DNA of 14,120 nucleotides from Proteobacteria bacterium ST_bin14 (lineage in GTDB: Bacteria > Pseudomonadota > Alphaproteobacteria > Sphingomonadales > Sphingomonadaceae), in contig MSXR01000002.1 of assembly GCA_002083655.1 (NCBI GenBank), forward strand, positions 1,276 to 15,395, given 5' to 3'. Both the position numbers and the translations under genes were made by a program. Positions 1-6,581 of the stretch are shown here, piece by piece. A model generated the notes under the pieces. The model ran no database searches and was not told where the DNA came from. It saw only the letters and a program-made list of their open reading frames with translations. The stretch's first letter is position 1. Every line of letters starts with the position of its first letter.

Positions 1-189
1 CCGCCTTCGCGGGAGCACAATGTCAACGTCCGAAACTGGGCGAAAGCTGCCTTTGCCGCCATGGGCACCAGGCGTCAGATTTTGACCACTAGCCACGCGC
101 GATCGACTGGAGGGGCAATGCAGACTGAAACGCGTTTGCGGGTGGACGCGGGAAAGCCGCAGGTCGATTATGCCCCCGGCATGATCTAA
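1..189 (+). CDS. 3' end of an unrecognised protein (partial)
   Basis: A reading frame is open from the first base to a TAA at 187-189, giving 62 residues with no start visible in the window. The tail contains NVNVRNWAKAAFAAMGTRRQ and ends in QVDYAPGMI. I do not recognise the family and see no catalytic motif, membrane segment or signal peptide. A 9-bp hairpin begins inside the stop codon, which is the usual place for a terminator and is the main support for a real gene end. An internal ATG at 118 would give only 23 codons. The gene converges on nusG. It could be chance openness in GC-rich DNA, so confidence is moderate. Confidence 0.45.
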   Translation, partial: PPSREHNVNVRNWAKAAFAAMGTRRQILTTSHARSTGGAMQTETRLRVDAGKPQVDYAPGMI

Positions 190-208
190 ACGATGCGGGG
201 CATCGTTT
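188..208 (+). terminator. Hairpin at the end of the first partial gene
   Basis: A perfect 9-bp stem (AAACGATGC / GCATCGTTT) with a GGG loop starts on the last two bases of the stop codon at 187-189. The following bases are TTTCCCTG, so the U-tract is short and termination may be weak. The position right behind a stop codon supports a terminator for the plus strand. Confidence 0.5.
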
Positions 209-277
209 CCCTGCTGCTCCCGCGTCTTCGTCGGACGGGTTCGCGTGCCGCGACCCGCCGGCCGGTCTCCGCCGTCT

Positions 278-300
278 CAGGATTAGCTTTGCTAATCCTG
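278..300 (-). terminator. Second hairpin downstream of nusG
   Basis: A perfect 10-bp stem (CAGGATTAGC / GCTAATCCTG) with a 3-nt loop lies 8 bp beyond the hairpin that contains the nusG stop. It has no T-run on either strand. It may act as a backup terminator or as a 3'-end stabiliser for the nusG mRNA, or help separate the convergent transcripts. Confidence 0.45.
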
Positions 301-307
301 TGCGGAT

Positions 308-336
308 GTAAAATAACCGCGACGCGGTTATTTTAC
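308..336 (-). terminator. nusG terminator hairpin containing the stop codon
   Basis: A perfect 13-bp stem (GTAAAATAACCGC / GCGGTTATTTTAC) closes on a 3-nt loop. On the minus strand the last sense codons (GTA AAA) and the TAA stop (328-330) of nusG form its 5' arm. The stem has A-rich outer and T-rich inner flanks on both strands, so it can terminate in both directions. That suits its place between convergent genes. Confidence 0.65.
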
Positions 337-867
337 CCGTTCGACTTGCTCGAAATCGAGTTCCACTGGCGTTGCGCGGCCGAAGATCGATACGGATACC
401 TTGACCTTCGACTTGTCGAAATCGAGTTCTTCGACCGTGCCGTTGAAGCTGGCGAACGGGCCGTCGAGCACCTTCACCGCATCGCCGATTTCGTAATCGA
501 CCTTTACCTGCTGCTTCACATTGGCAGCCGCTGCCTCTTCCTTGGTGGAGAGCATGCGGGCGGCTTCGGTTTCGCTGATCGGCTGGGGCTTGCCCATTGA
601 TCCCAGAAAGCCGGTTACCTTCGGCGTGTTCTTCACCAGGTGATACACGTCGTCATTCATGTCGAGCTTGGCCAGCACATAGCCGGGCATAAATTTGCGC
701 TCGACCTGAATTTTCTTGCCCCGGCGCGCCTCCGTTACCGTTTCGGTTGGCACTTCGACAGCTTCGACCAGCCGGTCGAGGCCCATGCGGGTCGCCTCCG
801 CCATGATTGAATCGCGAACCTTGCCCTCGAAACCCGAATAGGCGTGAATAATGTACCAGCGTGCCAT
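328..867 (-). CDS. nusG: Transcription termination/antitermination factor NusG
   Basis: NusG binds RNA polymerase, suppresses pausing and links it to Rho or to the ribosome through its KOW domain. The 179-residue product begins MARWYIIHAYSGFEGKVRDS, the usual start of the NGN domain (about 1-100). It carries the conserved FMPGYVLAKL segment near residue 59 and a KOW domain at about 126-160 (IGDAVKVLDGPFASFNG). I chose the ATG at 867, not the in-frame GTG at 891. The family starts at MARWY, and AAGGA lies about 11 nt upstream of the ATG. secE ends 26 bp upstream, so the two form one operon behind tRNA-Trp. Unlike the common order, no rplK follows: the transcript ends in the hairpin at 308-336. 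Identification is secure. Confidence 0.97.
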   Translation of the reverse strand: MARWYIIHAYSGFEGKVRDSIMAEATRMGLDRLVEAVEVPTETVTEARRGKKIQVERKFMPGYVLAKLDMNDDVYHLVKNTPKVTGFLGSMGKPQPISETEAARMLSTKEEAAAANVKQQVKVDYEIGDAVKVLDGPFASFNGTVEELDFDKSKVKVSVSIFGRATPVELDFEQVERVK

Positions 868-893
868 GCGTTCGTGCGTCCTTGCTTCCACGC

Positions 894-1091
894 TTATTTT
901 GCCAACGACAGGAGCAGTTTGACAATCGCGGCGAAAATCGAATCAATCGTAAAGAAGAAAGCGCCGAGCATCAGCGTCATGATCATCACCATCACCCCGG
1001 TCATGATCGTTTCGCGCCGTGTGGGCCAGACGACCTTCTTGGTCTCTGTCTGCACCTGGCGGATGAATTCCATCGGAGTCGTTTTTGCCAC
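894..1091 (-). CDS. secE: Preprotein translocase subunit SecE
   Basis: SecE is the small essential membrane subunit that clamps SecY in the SecYEG protein-export channel of the inner membrane. The 65-residue product has the short single-helix form usual outside the enterobacteria. It has an amphipathic N-terminal part with the diagnostic KVVWPTRRETIMTGVMVMI segment (residues 19-37), then one transmembrane helix from about 31 to 61. The start is GTG at 1091, giving MAKTTPMEFI, which matches the family N-terminus. An ATG six codons further in is the alternative. Upstream of the GTG only a weak AGG-containing site is seen. It lies between tRNA-Trp and nusG, a conserved order. Confidence 0.95.
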   Translation of the reverse strand: MAKTTPMEFIRQVQTETKKVVWPTRRETIMTGVMVMIMTLMLGAFFFTIDSIFAAIVKLLLSLAK

Positions 1092-1111
1092 GTCGTTTGA
1101 ACCTGTTCAAA

Positions 1112-1127
1112 TGCCCGCTTCCGGGCA
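1112..1127 (-). other. Small hairpin in the secE leader
   Basis: A 6-bp GC-rich stem (TGCCCG / CGGGCA) with a 4-nt loop lies about 20 nt upstream of the secE start, in the 162-bp gap between tRNA-Trp and secE. It could be a tRNA 3' processing landmark, a weak attenuator, or chance. No T-run follows. Confidence 0.25.
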
Positions 1128-1253
1128 AAGAGCCGCCGCCCGGTCCTTGGTGGAACCGGCCGCGCTCATCCCCATGTTCGGAATGGAAACAGCATCTAGC
1201 GAGCGACCTGCGAAAACGCAAGGCCAACGGTCAGGCGGATGATTTCGGGGAAG

Positions 1254-1330
1254 TGGCAGGGGAGCTCGGACTCGAACCGAGGGCCTTCGGTTTTGGAGAC
1301 CGACGCTCTAACCAACTGAGCTACACCCCT
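1254..1330 (-). tRNA. trnW: tRNA-Trp (anticodon CCA)
   Basis: The minus strand folds as a full cloverleaf. The acceptor 5' strand is AGGGGTG. The D stem is GCTC/GAGC. The anticodon stem TCGGT/ACCGA carries the loop CTCCAAA, which reads UGG (Trp). The T stem is CTCGG/CCGAG with loop TTCGAGT. The acceptor 3' strand is CTCCCCT, followed by discriminator G and an encoded CCA (1254-1256). The acceptor has a U6-U67 mismatch, where the usual partner would be A67. It stands just upstream of secE and nusG, a conserved alphaproteobacterial order, and is probably cotranscribed with them. Confidence 0.96.
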
Positions 1331-1342
1331 GTACTGGACCGG

Positions 1343-1371
1343 GCTTTAGCGAGCAGGGGCGGGCGAGGCAA
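1343..1371 (-). promoter_or_regulatory. Candidate promoter of tRNA-Trp-secE-nusG
   Basis: On the minus strand TTGCCT (1366-1371) and TAAAGC (1343-1348) are 17 bp apart, and the second element lies 12 nt before the first base of the tRNA. Spacing and position fit a housekeeping promoter with a start a few bases before the mature tRNA. Hexamer agreement is partial, so this is inference. Confidence 0.4.
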
Positions 1372-1407
1372 GATGGGTTGGCGGTTGGGGCGCGCAGCGC
1401 GCTGAAT

Positions 1408-3768
1408 TCACGCAGCCGCTGCCGCATCAGGGCGGGCGCGGGCGGCGACGGCGCGGGCTTCCTCTACGGGCAGCGGCCGGCCAAAATAATAGCCCTGCAC
1501 CTTGGTACAGCCCAGTTCATACACCATTCGGTGCTCCTCCTCGGTCTCAACACCTTCTGCCGTCGTGGCCATGCCCAGCGACTGCGCCATGGCGACCACC
1601 GCGCGGATAATCGCGATGGCTTCGGGCACTTTTTTGGAGGCGCCCTGCACGAAACTGCGATCAATCTTGATCGAGGAAAAACGCGTGCGCGTGAGATAGC
1701 CGAGCGAGGAATAGCCCGTGCCGAAATCATCCAGGGACAGCTTTACGCCCAGATCAAGGATCCGTTCGAGCACCTTGGTCGCGCCACCGCCTTCGCGCAT
1801 GAACACGCTTTCCGTGACTTCGAGCTCCAGCCGATCGGGTGGCAGGCCGCTGTTGGTGAGCGCCGATGCCACGACGGCGACGAAGCTGGGGTTGTTGAGC
1901 TGTTCTGGCGACACATTCACGGCCACGCGCACCGGGCTTTCCCAGCGCGCAGCCTCTGTGCAGGCAGTGCGCAGCACCCATTCGCCGATCGGGCCGATCA
2001 GCCTGGTGTCTTCTGCCAACGGGATGAACTTTACCGGCGAGATAGCGCCAAGTTCGGGGTGGTGCCAGCGCAGCAGCGCTTCAAATCCGGTCAGCGTGCC
2101 GGTCTGCGCGTTGACCACGGGCTGATAGTTTAACAGCATTTCGCCATTGGCGAGCGCCTTGCGCAGCGCCATTTCGAGCACGCGCCGCTCCTCTGCCACG
2201 GCATGAAGCTGCGGCTCATAGACGTGATGGGTGCCGCCGCCGGCGTCTTTTGATCGGTAGAGCGCAAGATCAGCTGATCGCACCAGTGTTTCGGCCGTCC
2301 GCCCATCACGCGGGCCAATGGCGACGCCCAGGCTGGCACCGATATACAGCGTGTTGTGTTCGATTTCATAGGGTTGCGAGATGGCATCGATGATCGACCG
2401 GGCGATGCGATCGACCCGGCCGCTGTCGCTGGCATCGCGGATGACGAGCGCGAATTCGTCGCCGCCCAGCCGGCCGACCACATCGCCATTGGCCATCAGG
2501 CTGCGCAGCCGATCACCAACATGCATCAACACCCGGTCTCCCACCGGATGGCCCAGCGTGTCGTTGATTGCCTTGAACCGATCGAGATCGATCATCACAA
2601 ACGCGCAGCGCGAGTTCCATTGTTCGGCATCGGCCATCGCCCGCGCCAGGGTTTCGTTGATCAGCAGCCGATTGGGCAGCCCGGTCAGCGTGTCATATCG
2701 CGCCATACGGCTGATCTTTTCGGCGGAAAGCCGTGCCTCTGTCACGTCTGATCCCACACCGCGAAAGCCGGTGAAGGCGCCGGTTTCGTCAAACCGCGGC
2801 GTTGCGGTGATCTCCCAATATCGGTCGCCGTCACCAAATTGTACGGGCAACAGCACATCGCGAAAAGCCTCGCGGGCTTTCAGCTTTTCGGCCAGGCTGC
2901 GCAGCGCGGGGGAGAAATTGCCGGTTTCCCAATCGGGCCCTGCGAGAATCTGCAAAAAGGGCAAGTTGTTGATGCGCACCGGATCAAGCCCGACGGCATA
3001 GGCAAAGCGCGGCGATGCCCGCACCACACGGCGGGCGGCATCGATCTCCCACAGCCAGTCGGCGCTTTGGTCTTCATCGTCGTTCAGCAACAGGCTGACG
3101 GTTTCATCCCGTTCGGACAGCGCGATTTCATTGCCGCGGATGATGACCAGCGATTTCGCCCGGCCAAAACAGCCGAGCATCAGCAGGAAGGTGAACAGCA
3201 AGGCGGCGACCGCGAGCAACGGCGCCGACAGGATGAACAGCATCACGCCAACCGAGGTGCCGAGGATTCCCAGAAAGCTCATCGTCGCCATCGGCAACGC
3301 GGCCATGGCGACCGACGATGCCGTCATCAGCACCGACAGGATAATCCATAGCCCCAGTGAGGTTGGCATGTCGCTTTGCGCGCCCAGCGCGATGGGGGGT
3401 ACAGACCAGACGACGCCCAGCGCAATCCCCTCCAGCACCGTATCGCGGACCGCTTCAATCGGCGCGGTTGGGGCATCGCGATAGGCGCCACCCAGTCGGC
3501 GGAATGCGGTGGTGGCGCTGACAGCGGCAACGGCCGCGCCCCACAAGAACTTTGCCCAATCCGGCGCCATATCGGCCACCAGCATGATCATCATCGCCGC
3601 GCCGATCACATTGGCGGCCAGCATGAACAAGGCGAGCTGGCGCCCGGCGTTTAGCTGCGCCGCACGGATCGGCCCCCAATCGGTTGAATCCGCCGGATCA
3701 TACAGCCCGAGCAAGGCACGGGCGTCTATCTTCGGTTGAGCGAATTGCGAGGCTGTGGCGCTGGACAC
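1408..3768 (-). CDS. Membrane-bound PAS-GGDEF-EAL cyclic-di-GMP signalling protein
   Basis: Predicted to make and/or break down the second messenger cyclic di-GMP at the inner membrane. The 786-residue product has about six hydrophobic helices (roughly 44-64, 72-88, 111-130, 138-156, 160-181, 184-202) with no named sensor motif that I recognise. A PAS/PAC-like domain follows (about 230-345, ending in the GFRGVGSDVTEARLSAEK type of linker). The GGDEF domain has an intact GGDEF at 435-439, and the EAL domain has EALLRW at 563-568. EAL catalytic landmarks are present: NVSPEQL, ELEVTES, DDFGTGYSS, KIDRSFV and AEGVE. The inhibitory RxxD site before GGDEF reads ANGD, so product inhibition there looks lost. 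The start is GTG at 3768 with AAAGGG just upstream. A 129-bp palindromic repeat begins 38 bp before the start. Confidence 0.93.
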   Translation of the reverse strand: MSSATASQFAQPKIDARALLGLYDPADSTDWGPIRAAQLNAGRQLALFMLAANVIGAAMMIMLVADMAPDWAKFLWGAAVAAVSATTAFRRLGGAYRDAPTAPIEAVRDTVLEGIALGVVWSVPPIALGAQSDMPTSLGLWIILSVLMTASSVAMAALPMATMSFLGILGTSVGVMLFILSAPLLAVAALLFTFLLMLGCFGRAKSLVIIRGNEIALSERDETVSLLLNDDEDQSADWLWEIDAARRVVRASPRFAYAVGLDPVRINNLPFLQILAGPDWETGNFSPALRSLAEKLKAREAFRDVLLPVQFGDGDRYWEITATPRFDETGAFTGFRGVGSDVTEARLSAEKISRMARYDTLTGLPNRLLINETLARAMADAEQWNSRCAFVMIDLDRFKAINDTLGHPVGDRVLMHVGDRLRSLMANGDVVGRLGGDEFALVIRDASDSGRVDRIARSIIDAISQPYEIEHNTLYIGASLGVAIGPRDGRTAETLVRSADLALYRSKDAGGGTHHVYEPQLHAVAEERRVLEMALRKALANGEMLLNYQPVVNAQTGTLTGFEALLRWHHPELGAISPVKFIPLAEDTRLIGPIGEWVLRTACTEAARWESPVRVAVNVSPEQLNNPSFVAVVASALTNSGLPPDRLELEVTESVFMREGGGATKVLERILDLGVKLSLDDFGTGYSSLGYLTRTRFSSIKIDRSFVQGASKKVPEAIAIIRAVVAMAQSLGMATTAEGVETEEEHRMVYELGCTKVQGYYFGRPLPVEEARAVAARARPDAAAAA

Positions 3769-3806
3769 AACGCCCTTTTACGCCGCACTGGTTAGCGGAT
3801 CGTTAG

Positions 3807-3935
3807 AGCACCGTGCTTGAAATATGAATCGTCATTGCGAGCGCAGCGAAGCAATCCAGCGGCGTGCTCGCGGATAGGCTGGATTGCTTCGCTGCGCTCG
3901 CAATGACGGGTGATCCTGAATTACGGCACGATGCT
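3807..3935. repeat. 129-bp nested palindromic repeat, copy 1
   Basis: Structure from outside in: 10-bp end repeats (AGCAcCGTGC and GCACGATGCT), unequal flanks of 23 and 27 bp including the ends, perfect 30-bp inverted arms (3830-3859 and 3879-3908), and a 19-nt asymmetric loop (3860-3878). The arms carry the GTCATTGCGAGCG...GAAGCAATCC signature of palindromic repeats widespread in bacterial intergenic DNA. A second full-length copy lies at 10234-10362. The copy contains no gene. It sits 38 bp upstream of the GGDEF-EAL gene and could form a cruciform, or a very stable RNA hairpin if transcribed. It resembles a non-autonomous mobile element, though no target duplication is evident by eye. Confidence 0.9.
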
Positions 3936-3943
3936 ATAGAACG

Positions 3944-3960
3944 ACACAGAAATTCCGTGT
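3944..3960. other. 17-bp interrupted palindrome
   Basis: ACACaGAA-a-TTCcGTGT is symmetric except for one pair, and lies between repeat copy 1 and the end of the fatty acyl-AMP ligase gene. It could be an operator for the GGDEF-EAL gene or a weak terminator stem for the ligase transcript. No T-run follows. Confidence 0.25.
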
Positions 3961-3998
3961 GGGCACCGCAGGAGATGCGCCGCAGGTGAAGCCGCGAT

Positions 3999-5813
3999 TC
4001 AGGCGGCGATTCCGTAGGGCTTGATCTCTCCGGCCAGATACAGGTTACGCGCCTTTGCCCGGCTAAGCTTGCCAGAGCTGGTGCGCGGCAGCGTGCGTGG
4101 CGGGATCAGTTCAATCACGCAATTCATGCCAGTGACTGAGCGGACCTTTTCCCGAATTTCTTCGCGCAGGCGAACCCGCTCATTCTCATCAGAGCTGCGG
4201 CATTGCACGAGCACGGCGGGGGTTTCCTCCCCGCCTGGCGTGGTGATCGCAAATGCGGCAATGTCACCCGCCTTGAAACCGGGCAGTTGCTCAACCGCCC
4301 ATTCAATGTCCTGCGGCCAATGGTTCTTGCCGTTGACGATGATCATGTCCTTGGCGCGACCGACGATGTAGATATACCCGCCGGACATATAGCCCATGTC
4401 GCCAGTATCCAGCCAGCCATCCACCATGCACGCGGTGGTTGATTCGGGATCGCGGAAATAGCCTTCCATGATCGACGGGCCCTTGCACCATACCTTGCCG
4501 ATGGCACGATCGGGCAGGGGGGTGCCATCTTCTTCCCGCACTTCGATTGCCATGTCGCGCACGGGTTTGCCGCAATTGACGATTGCGCGGTAACGCTGCG
4601 GGCGATCCTGCTTTGCAGCAGCGCCCGACAATTGCGTTTCCTCAACCAGCTCGACGCGGATGCCCTCGCCCGGCGGCATGATCGATACGGCCAAGGTGGC
4701 TTCGGCAAGACCATAGCTGGGCAGGAAGGCAGATGCCTTGAAGCCCGCACCCTGGAACGCATCAACAAAGTTTTGCATCACATCGGGGCGGATCATGTCT
4801 GCGCCATTGCCGGCAATGCGCCAGCGCGACAGATCGAACCGGCCCGATGCTTTGGTCTGGCTCGACATGCGGCGCGCGCAGATGTCATAGCCAAAGGTCG
4901 GCGAGTAGCTGACGGTGGTGCCGGGGTTGCGGGTGACGAGATCAAGCCAGGCGAGTGGACGCCGCGCGAAATCCTCTGTCTTCAGATAATCGACCGACAA
5001 CTGGTTCGCGACGGGTGACAGGAAGCAGCCGACCAAGCCCATGTCATGATACCAGGGCAGCCACGAAACGCAGCGATCGCTGCCGCCCAAATTCATGCCG
5101 TGGCTGTGCGCGGCCAGATTGTTCAGCAAGGCGCGGTGGGTGACGGCAACGCCGTGCGGAAAGCGGGTCGATCCGCTGGAATATTGCAGATAGCCGATAT
5201 CGTCGGGCTTGGCCTGGGGCAGCGGCGCCGCAAGCGCGGGGCGCATCGCCAGTTCATCCCAATCGACACCCGCCACGCCTGCAAGCCGCGCGGCTTCGCC
5301 CGCCATTTCGCCCAGCGAGGGGGGATAGATGAGCATCGACGGATCGCAGCTCGCAAGCTGCACGCGGATTTGCTCAATATAGGAATCCCGCCCGCCAAAC
5401 GACGTTGGCAGCGGCAGCGGCACTGGCCATGCACCAGCATAAACCACGCCAAAGAACAGCGCGGCAAATTCAGGACCGGTTTCGGCGACCAGCGCGATAC
5501 GATCGAGCGGCTTTACCCCCATCGCGATCAGCCGCAGGGCCGAATCAATGGCATCGGTGCGCATTTCCGAAAAAGGATAGGCGCGCGCCAGATTGCCGCG
5601 TGCATCATGGAAATTCAGGCCGCGATGCCCGGCGGCCGCATAATCAAGCGCTTCGCCCAATGTGTCGAAATCAGCAAAACGGCGCGGCAGATCATCATGC
5701 GTCGCGGTGGGCACCAGGCTGGCGGGCGCATCAACTGCCTGCACCGCATCAACCTGCGCCGTATCAATCTGCCCCGTTTCCATACCCATATTCGATGCCC
5801 TTGATGACGCCAT
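3999..5813 (-). CDS. Fatty acyl-AMP ligase (adenylate-forming enzyme)
   Basis: Predicted to activate a fatty acid with ATP to a fatty acyl-adenylate, normally passed to an acyl carrier protein and not to CoA. The 604-residue protein shows the class I adenylation motifs in order: phosphate loop YSSGSTRFPHGV (211-222), SYGLAEAT (366-373), DGWLDTGD (465-472), GRAKDMIIVNGKNHWPQDIE (485-504), and the C-terminal catalytic lysine in SSGKLSR (579-585, K582). The Arg after SGST resembles fatty acyl-AMP ligases such as FadD32, not ordinary acyl-CoA ligases. The ATG at 5813 is the longest start but has no clear Shine-Dalgarno. The ATG at 5789 has AAGGG about 9 nt upstream and is equally plausible. The gene stands alone, divergent from recX, with no polyketide synthase or carrier protein beside it. 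Its lipid product is therefore unknown. A role in sphingolipid or other envelope-lipid acyl activation is only a guess. Confidence 0.92.
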   Translation of the reverse strand: MASSRASNMGMETGQIDTAQVDAVQAVDAPASLVPTATHDDLPRRFADFDTLGEALDYAAAGHRGLNFHDARGNLARAYPFSEMRTDAIDSALRLIAMGVKPLDRIALVAETGPEFAALFFGVVYAGAWPVPLPLPTSFGGRDSYIEQIRVQLASCDPSMLIYPPSLGEMAGEAARLAGVAGVDWDELAMRPALAAPLPQAKPDDIGYLQYSSGSTRFPHGVAVTHRALLNNLAAHSHGMNLGGSDRCVSWLPWYHDMGLVGCFLSPVANQLSVDYLKTEDFARRPLAWLDLVTRNPGTTVSYSPTFGYDICARRMSSQTKASGRFDLSRWRIAGNGADMIRPDVMQNFVDAFQGAGFKASAFLPSYGLAEATLAVSIMPPGEGIRVELVEETQLSGAAAKQDRPQRYRAIVNCGKPVRDMAIEVREEDGTPLPDRAIGKVWCKGPSIMEGYFRDPESTTACMVDGWLDTGDMGYMSGGYIYIVGRAKDMIIVNGKNHWPQDIEWAVEQLPGFKAGDIAAFAITTPGGEETPAVLVQCRSSDENERVRLREEIREKVRSVTGMNCVIELIPPRTLPRTSSGKLSRAKARNLYLAGEIKPYGIAA

Positions 5814-5895
5814 GAAGCGCAGCCACTGATGTGAAGCCCGCTTTATCCCCCAGGCAAACGTTCAAAATCGGCTGGGAGTGTGGCACAATGATGGC

Positions 5896-6429
5896 ATGCG
5901 CCCCGCCAAACGCCCGCTGCCACCGCTCGACGGCCCCAGTTTGGAACGATTGGCGCTGCGCTATGTCGAACGATTTGCAACGACGCGCGTGAAATTGGCA
6001 ACCTATTTGAACGGCAAAATCCGGTTGCGGGGTTTTGATGGGCCAGTGCCGGATACGCTGTTGATCGCCGATCGCTTCGTGGCCGCAGGGTATATTGATG
6101 ATCGATCATTTGGGGAGGCGCGCGCACGGGCCCTGGCGCGCCGGGGCCTTGGCGCGCGGCGCGTGGCGGGCGCGCTGCACCATGCCGGCATTGGCGAGGA
6201 AGATAGCGCCGCACTGGCCGCAGCGATTGCCGATCGCGCGGTTGAATCCGCCCTTATTTTTGCGCGCAAGCGCCGGATCGGCCCATATGCCACGGCATTG
6301 GCTGATCGGCCGACGCGTGAAAAACACATCGCTGCAATGATCCGGGGGGGGCATGATTTTGGCCTGGCGCGGCGAATAGCGACAATGGCGCCGGGGGATG
6401 ATGTCGACGCGTTGATCGAACCAGCCTGA
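5896..6429 (+). CDS. recX: Regulatory protein RecX
   Basis: RecX modulates RecA filaments during recombination and SOS repair. The 177-residue product is helix-rich and has the expected repeats of short three-helix units: LERLALRYVERFATTRVKLATYL, then VPDTLLIADRFVAAGYIDDRSFGEARARA with the characteristic GYIDDRSFGEA segment, then the RGLGARRV segment. I chose the ATG at 5896, giving MRPAKRPLPPLDG. A GTG at 5878 would add six residues. It is divergent from the fatty acyl-AMP ligase gene with less than 110 bp between them. No LexA box is evident in that gap. recA is not in the window, which is common in this group. Confidence 0.85.
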   Translation: MRPAKRPLPPLDGPSLERLALRYVERFATTRVKLATYLNGKIRLRGFDGPVPDTLLIADRFVAAGYIDDRSFGEARARALARRGLGARRVAGALHHAGIGEEDSAALAAAIADRAVESALIFARKRRIGPYATALADRPTREKHIAAMIRGGHDFGLARRIATMAPGDDVDALIEPA

Positions 6430-6450
6430 CGGGCGGCTTGACGGACGGCT
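6427..6450 (+). repeat. 12-bp tandem duplication over the recX stop
   Basis: TGACGGGCGGCT is followed directly by TGACGGACGGCT, differing at one base. The first unit starts with the recX stop codon, so the second gives another in-frame TGA four codons on. This looks like a local slippage duplication. Confidence 0.7.
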
Positions 6451-6520
6451 TGGGGGGTTGGTTTGGCTGCCGATATTGCCACCAACAGCGTCACAAAACT
6501 GTAGTGAAATCCATGAATGC

Positions 6521-6550
6521 TTGACATTTTCCCCGGCGAACTTGTGTGCT
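6521..6550 (+). promoter_or_regulatory. Candidate promoter of the cold-shock/DUF192 operon
   Basis: A perfect TTGACA (6521-6526) stands 57 bp before the chosen start codon. With an 18-bp spacer the -10 would be TGTGCT (6545-6550), a weak match. The likely transcript start near 6557 leaves a short leader holding a strong ribosome binding site. The -35 is convincing, the -10 less so. Confidence 0.45.
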
Positions 6551-6562
6551 ACCAATTGTTAC

Positions 6563-6581
6563 GGGGGGAGACTGTATCTTG
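6563..6581 (+). promoter_or_regulatory. Strong ribosome binding site before a TTG start
   Basis: GGGGGGAG (6563-6570) lies 8 nt before an in-frame TTG (6579-6581). It fixes the start of the cold-shock protein. The longer in-frame GTG at 6546 falls inside the predicted -10 and is unlikely to be in the message. Confidence 0.6.

Noticed and set aside
1378..2133. 251-codon plus-strand open frame
   Set aside because: Antisense to the EAL domain, which has all its catalytic motifs. The translation is His/Arg-rich and shows no family signature.
2381..3001. 206-codon plus-strand open frame
   Set aside because: Antisense to the PAS-GGDEF region of a well-supported gene; Ser/Arg-rich shadow translation.
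3830..3908. CRISPR array or large regulatory RNA
   Set aside because: There is only one inverted pair per site, with no regularly spaced direct repeats; the structure is a palindromic repeat element found twice in the window.
5046..5804. 252-codon plus-strand open frame
   Set aside because: Fully antisense to the fatty acyl-AMP ligase, with low-complexity Arg/Ala/His-rich translation and no motif.
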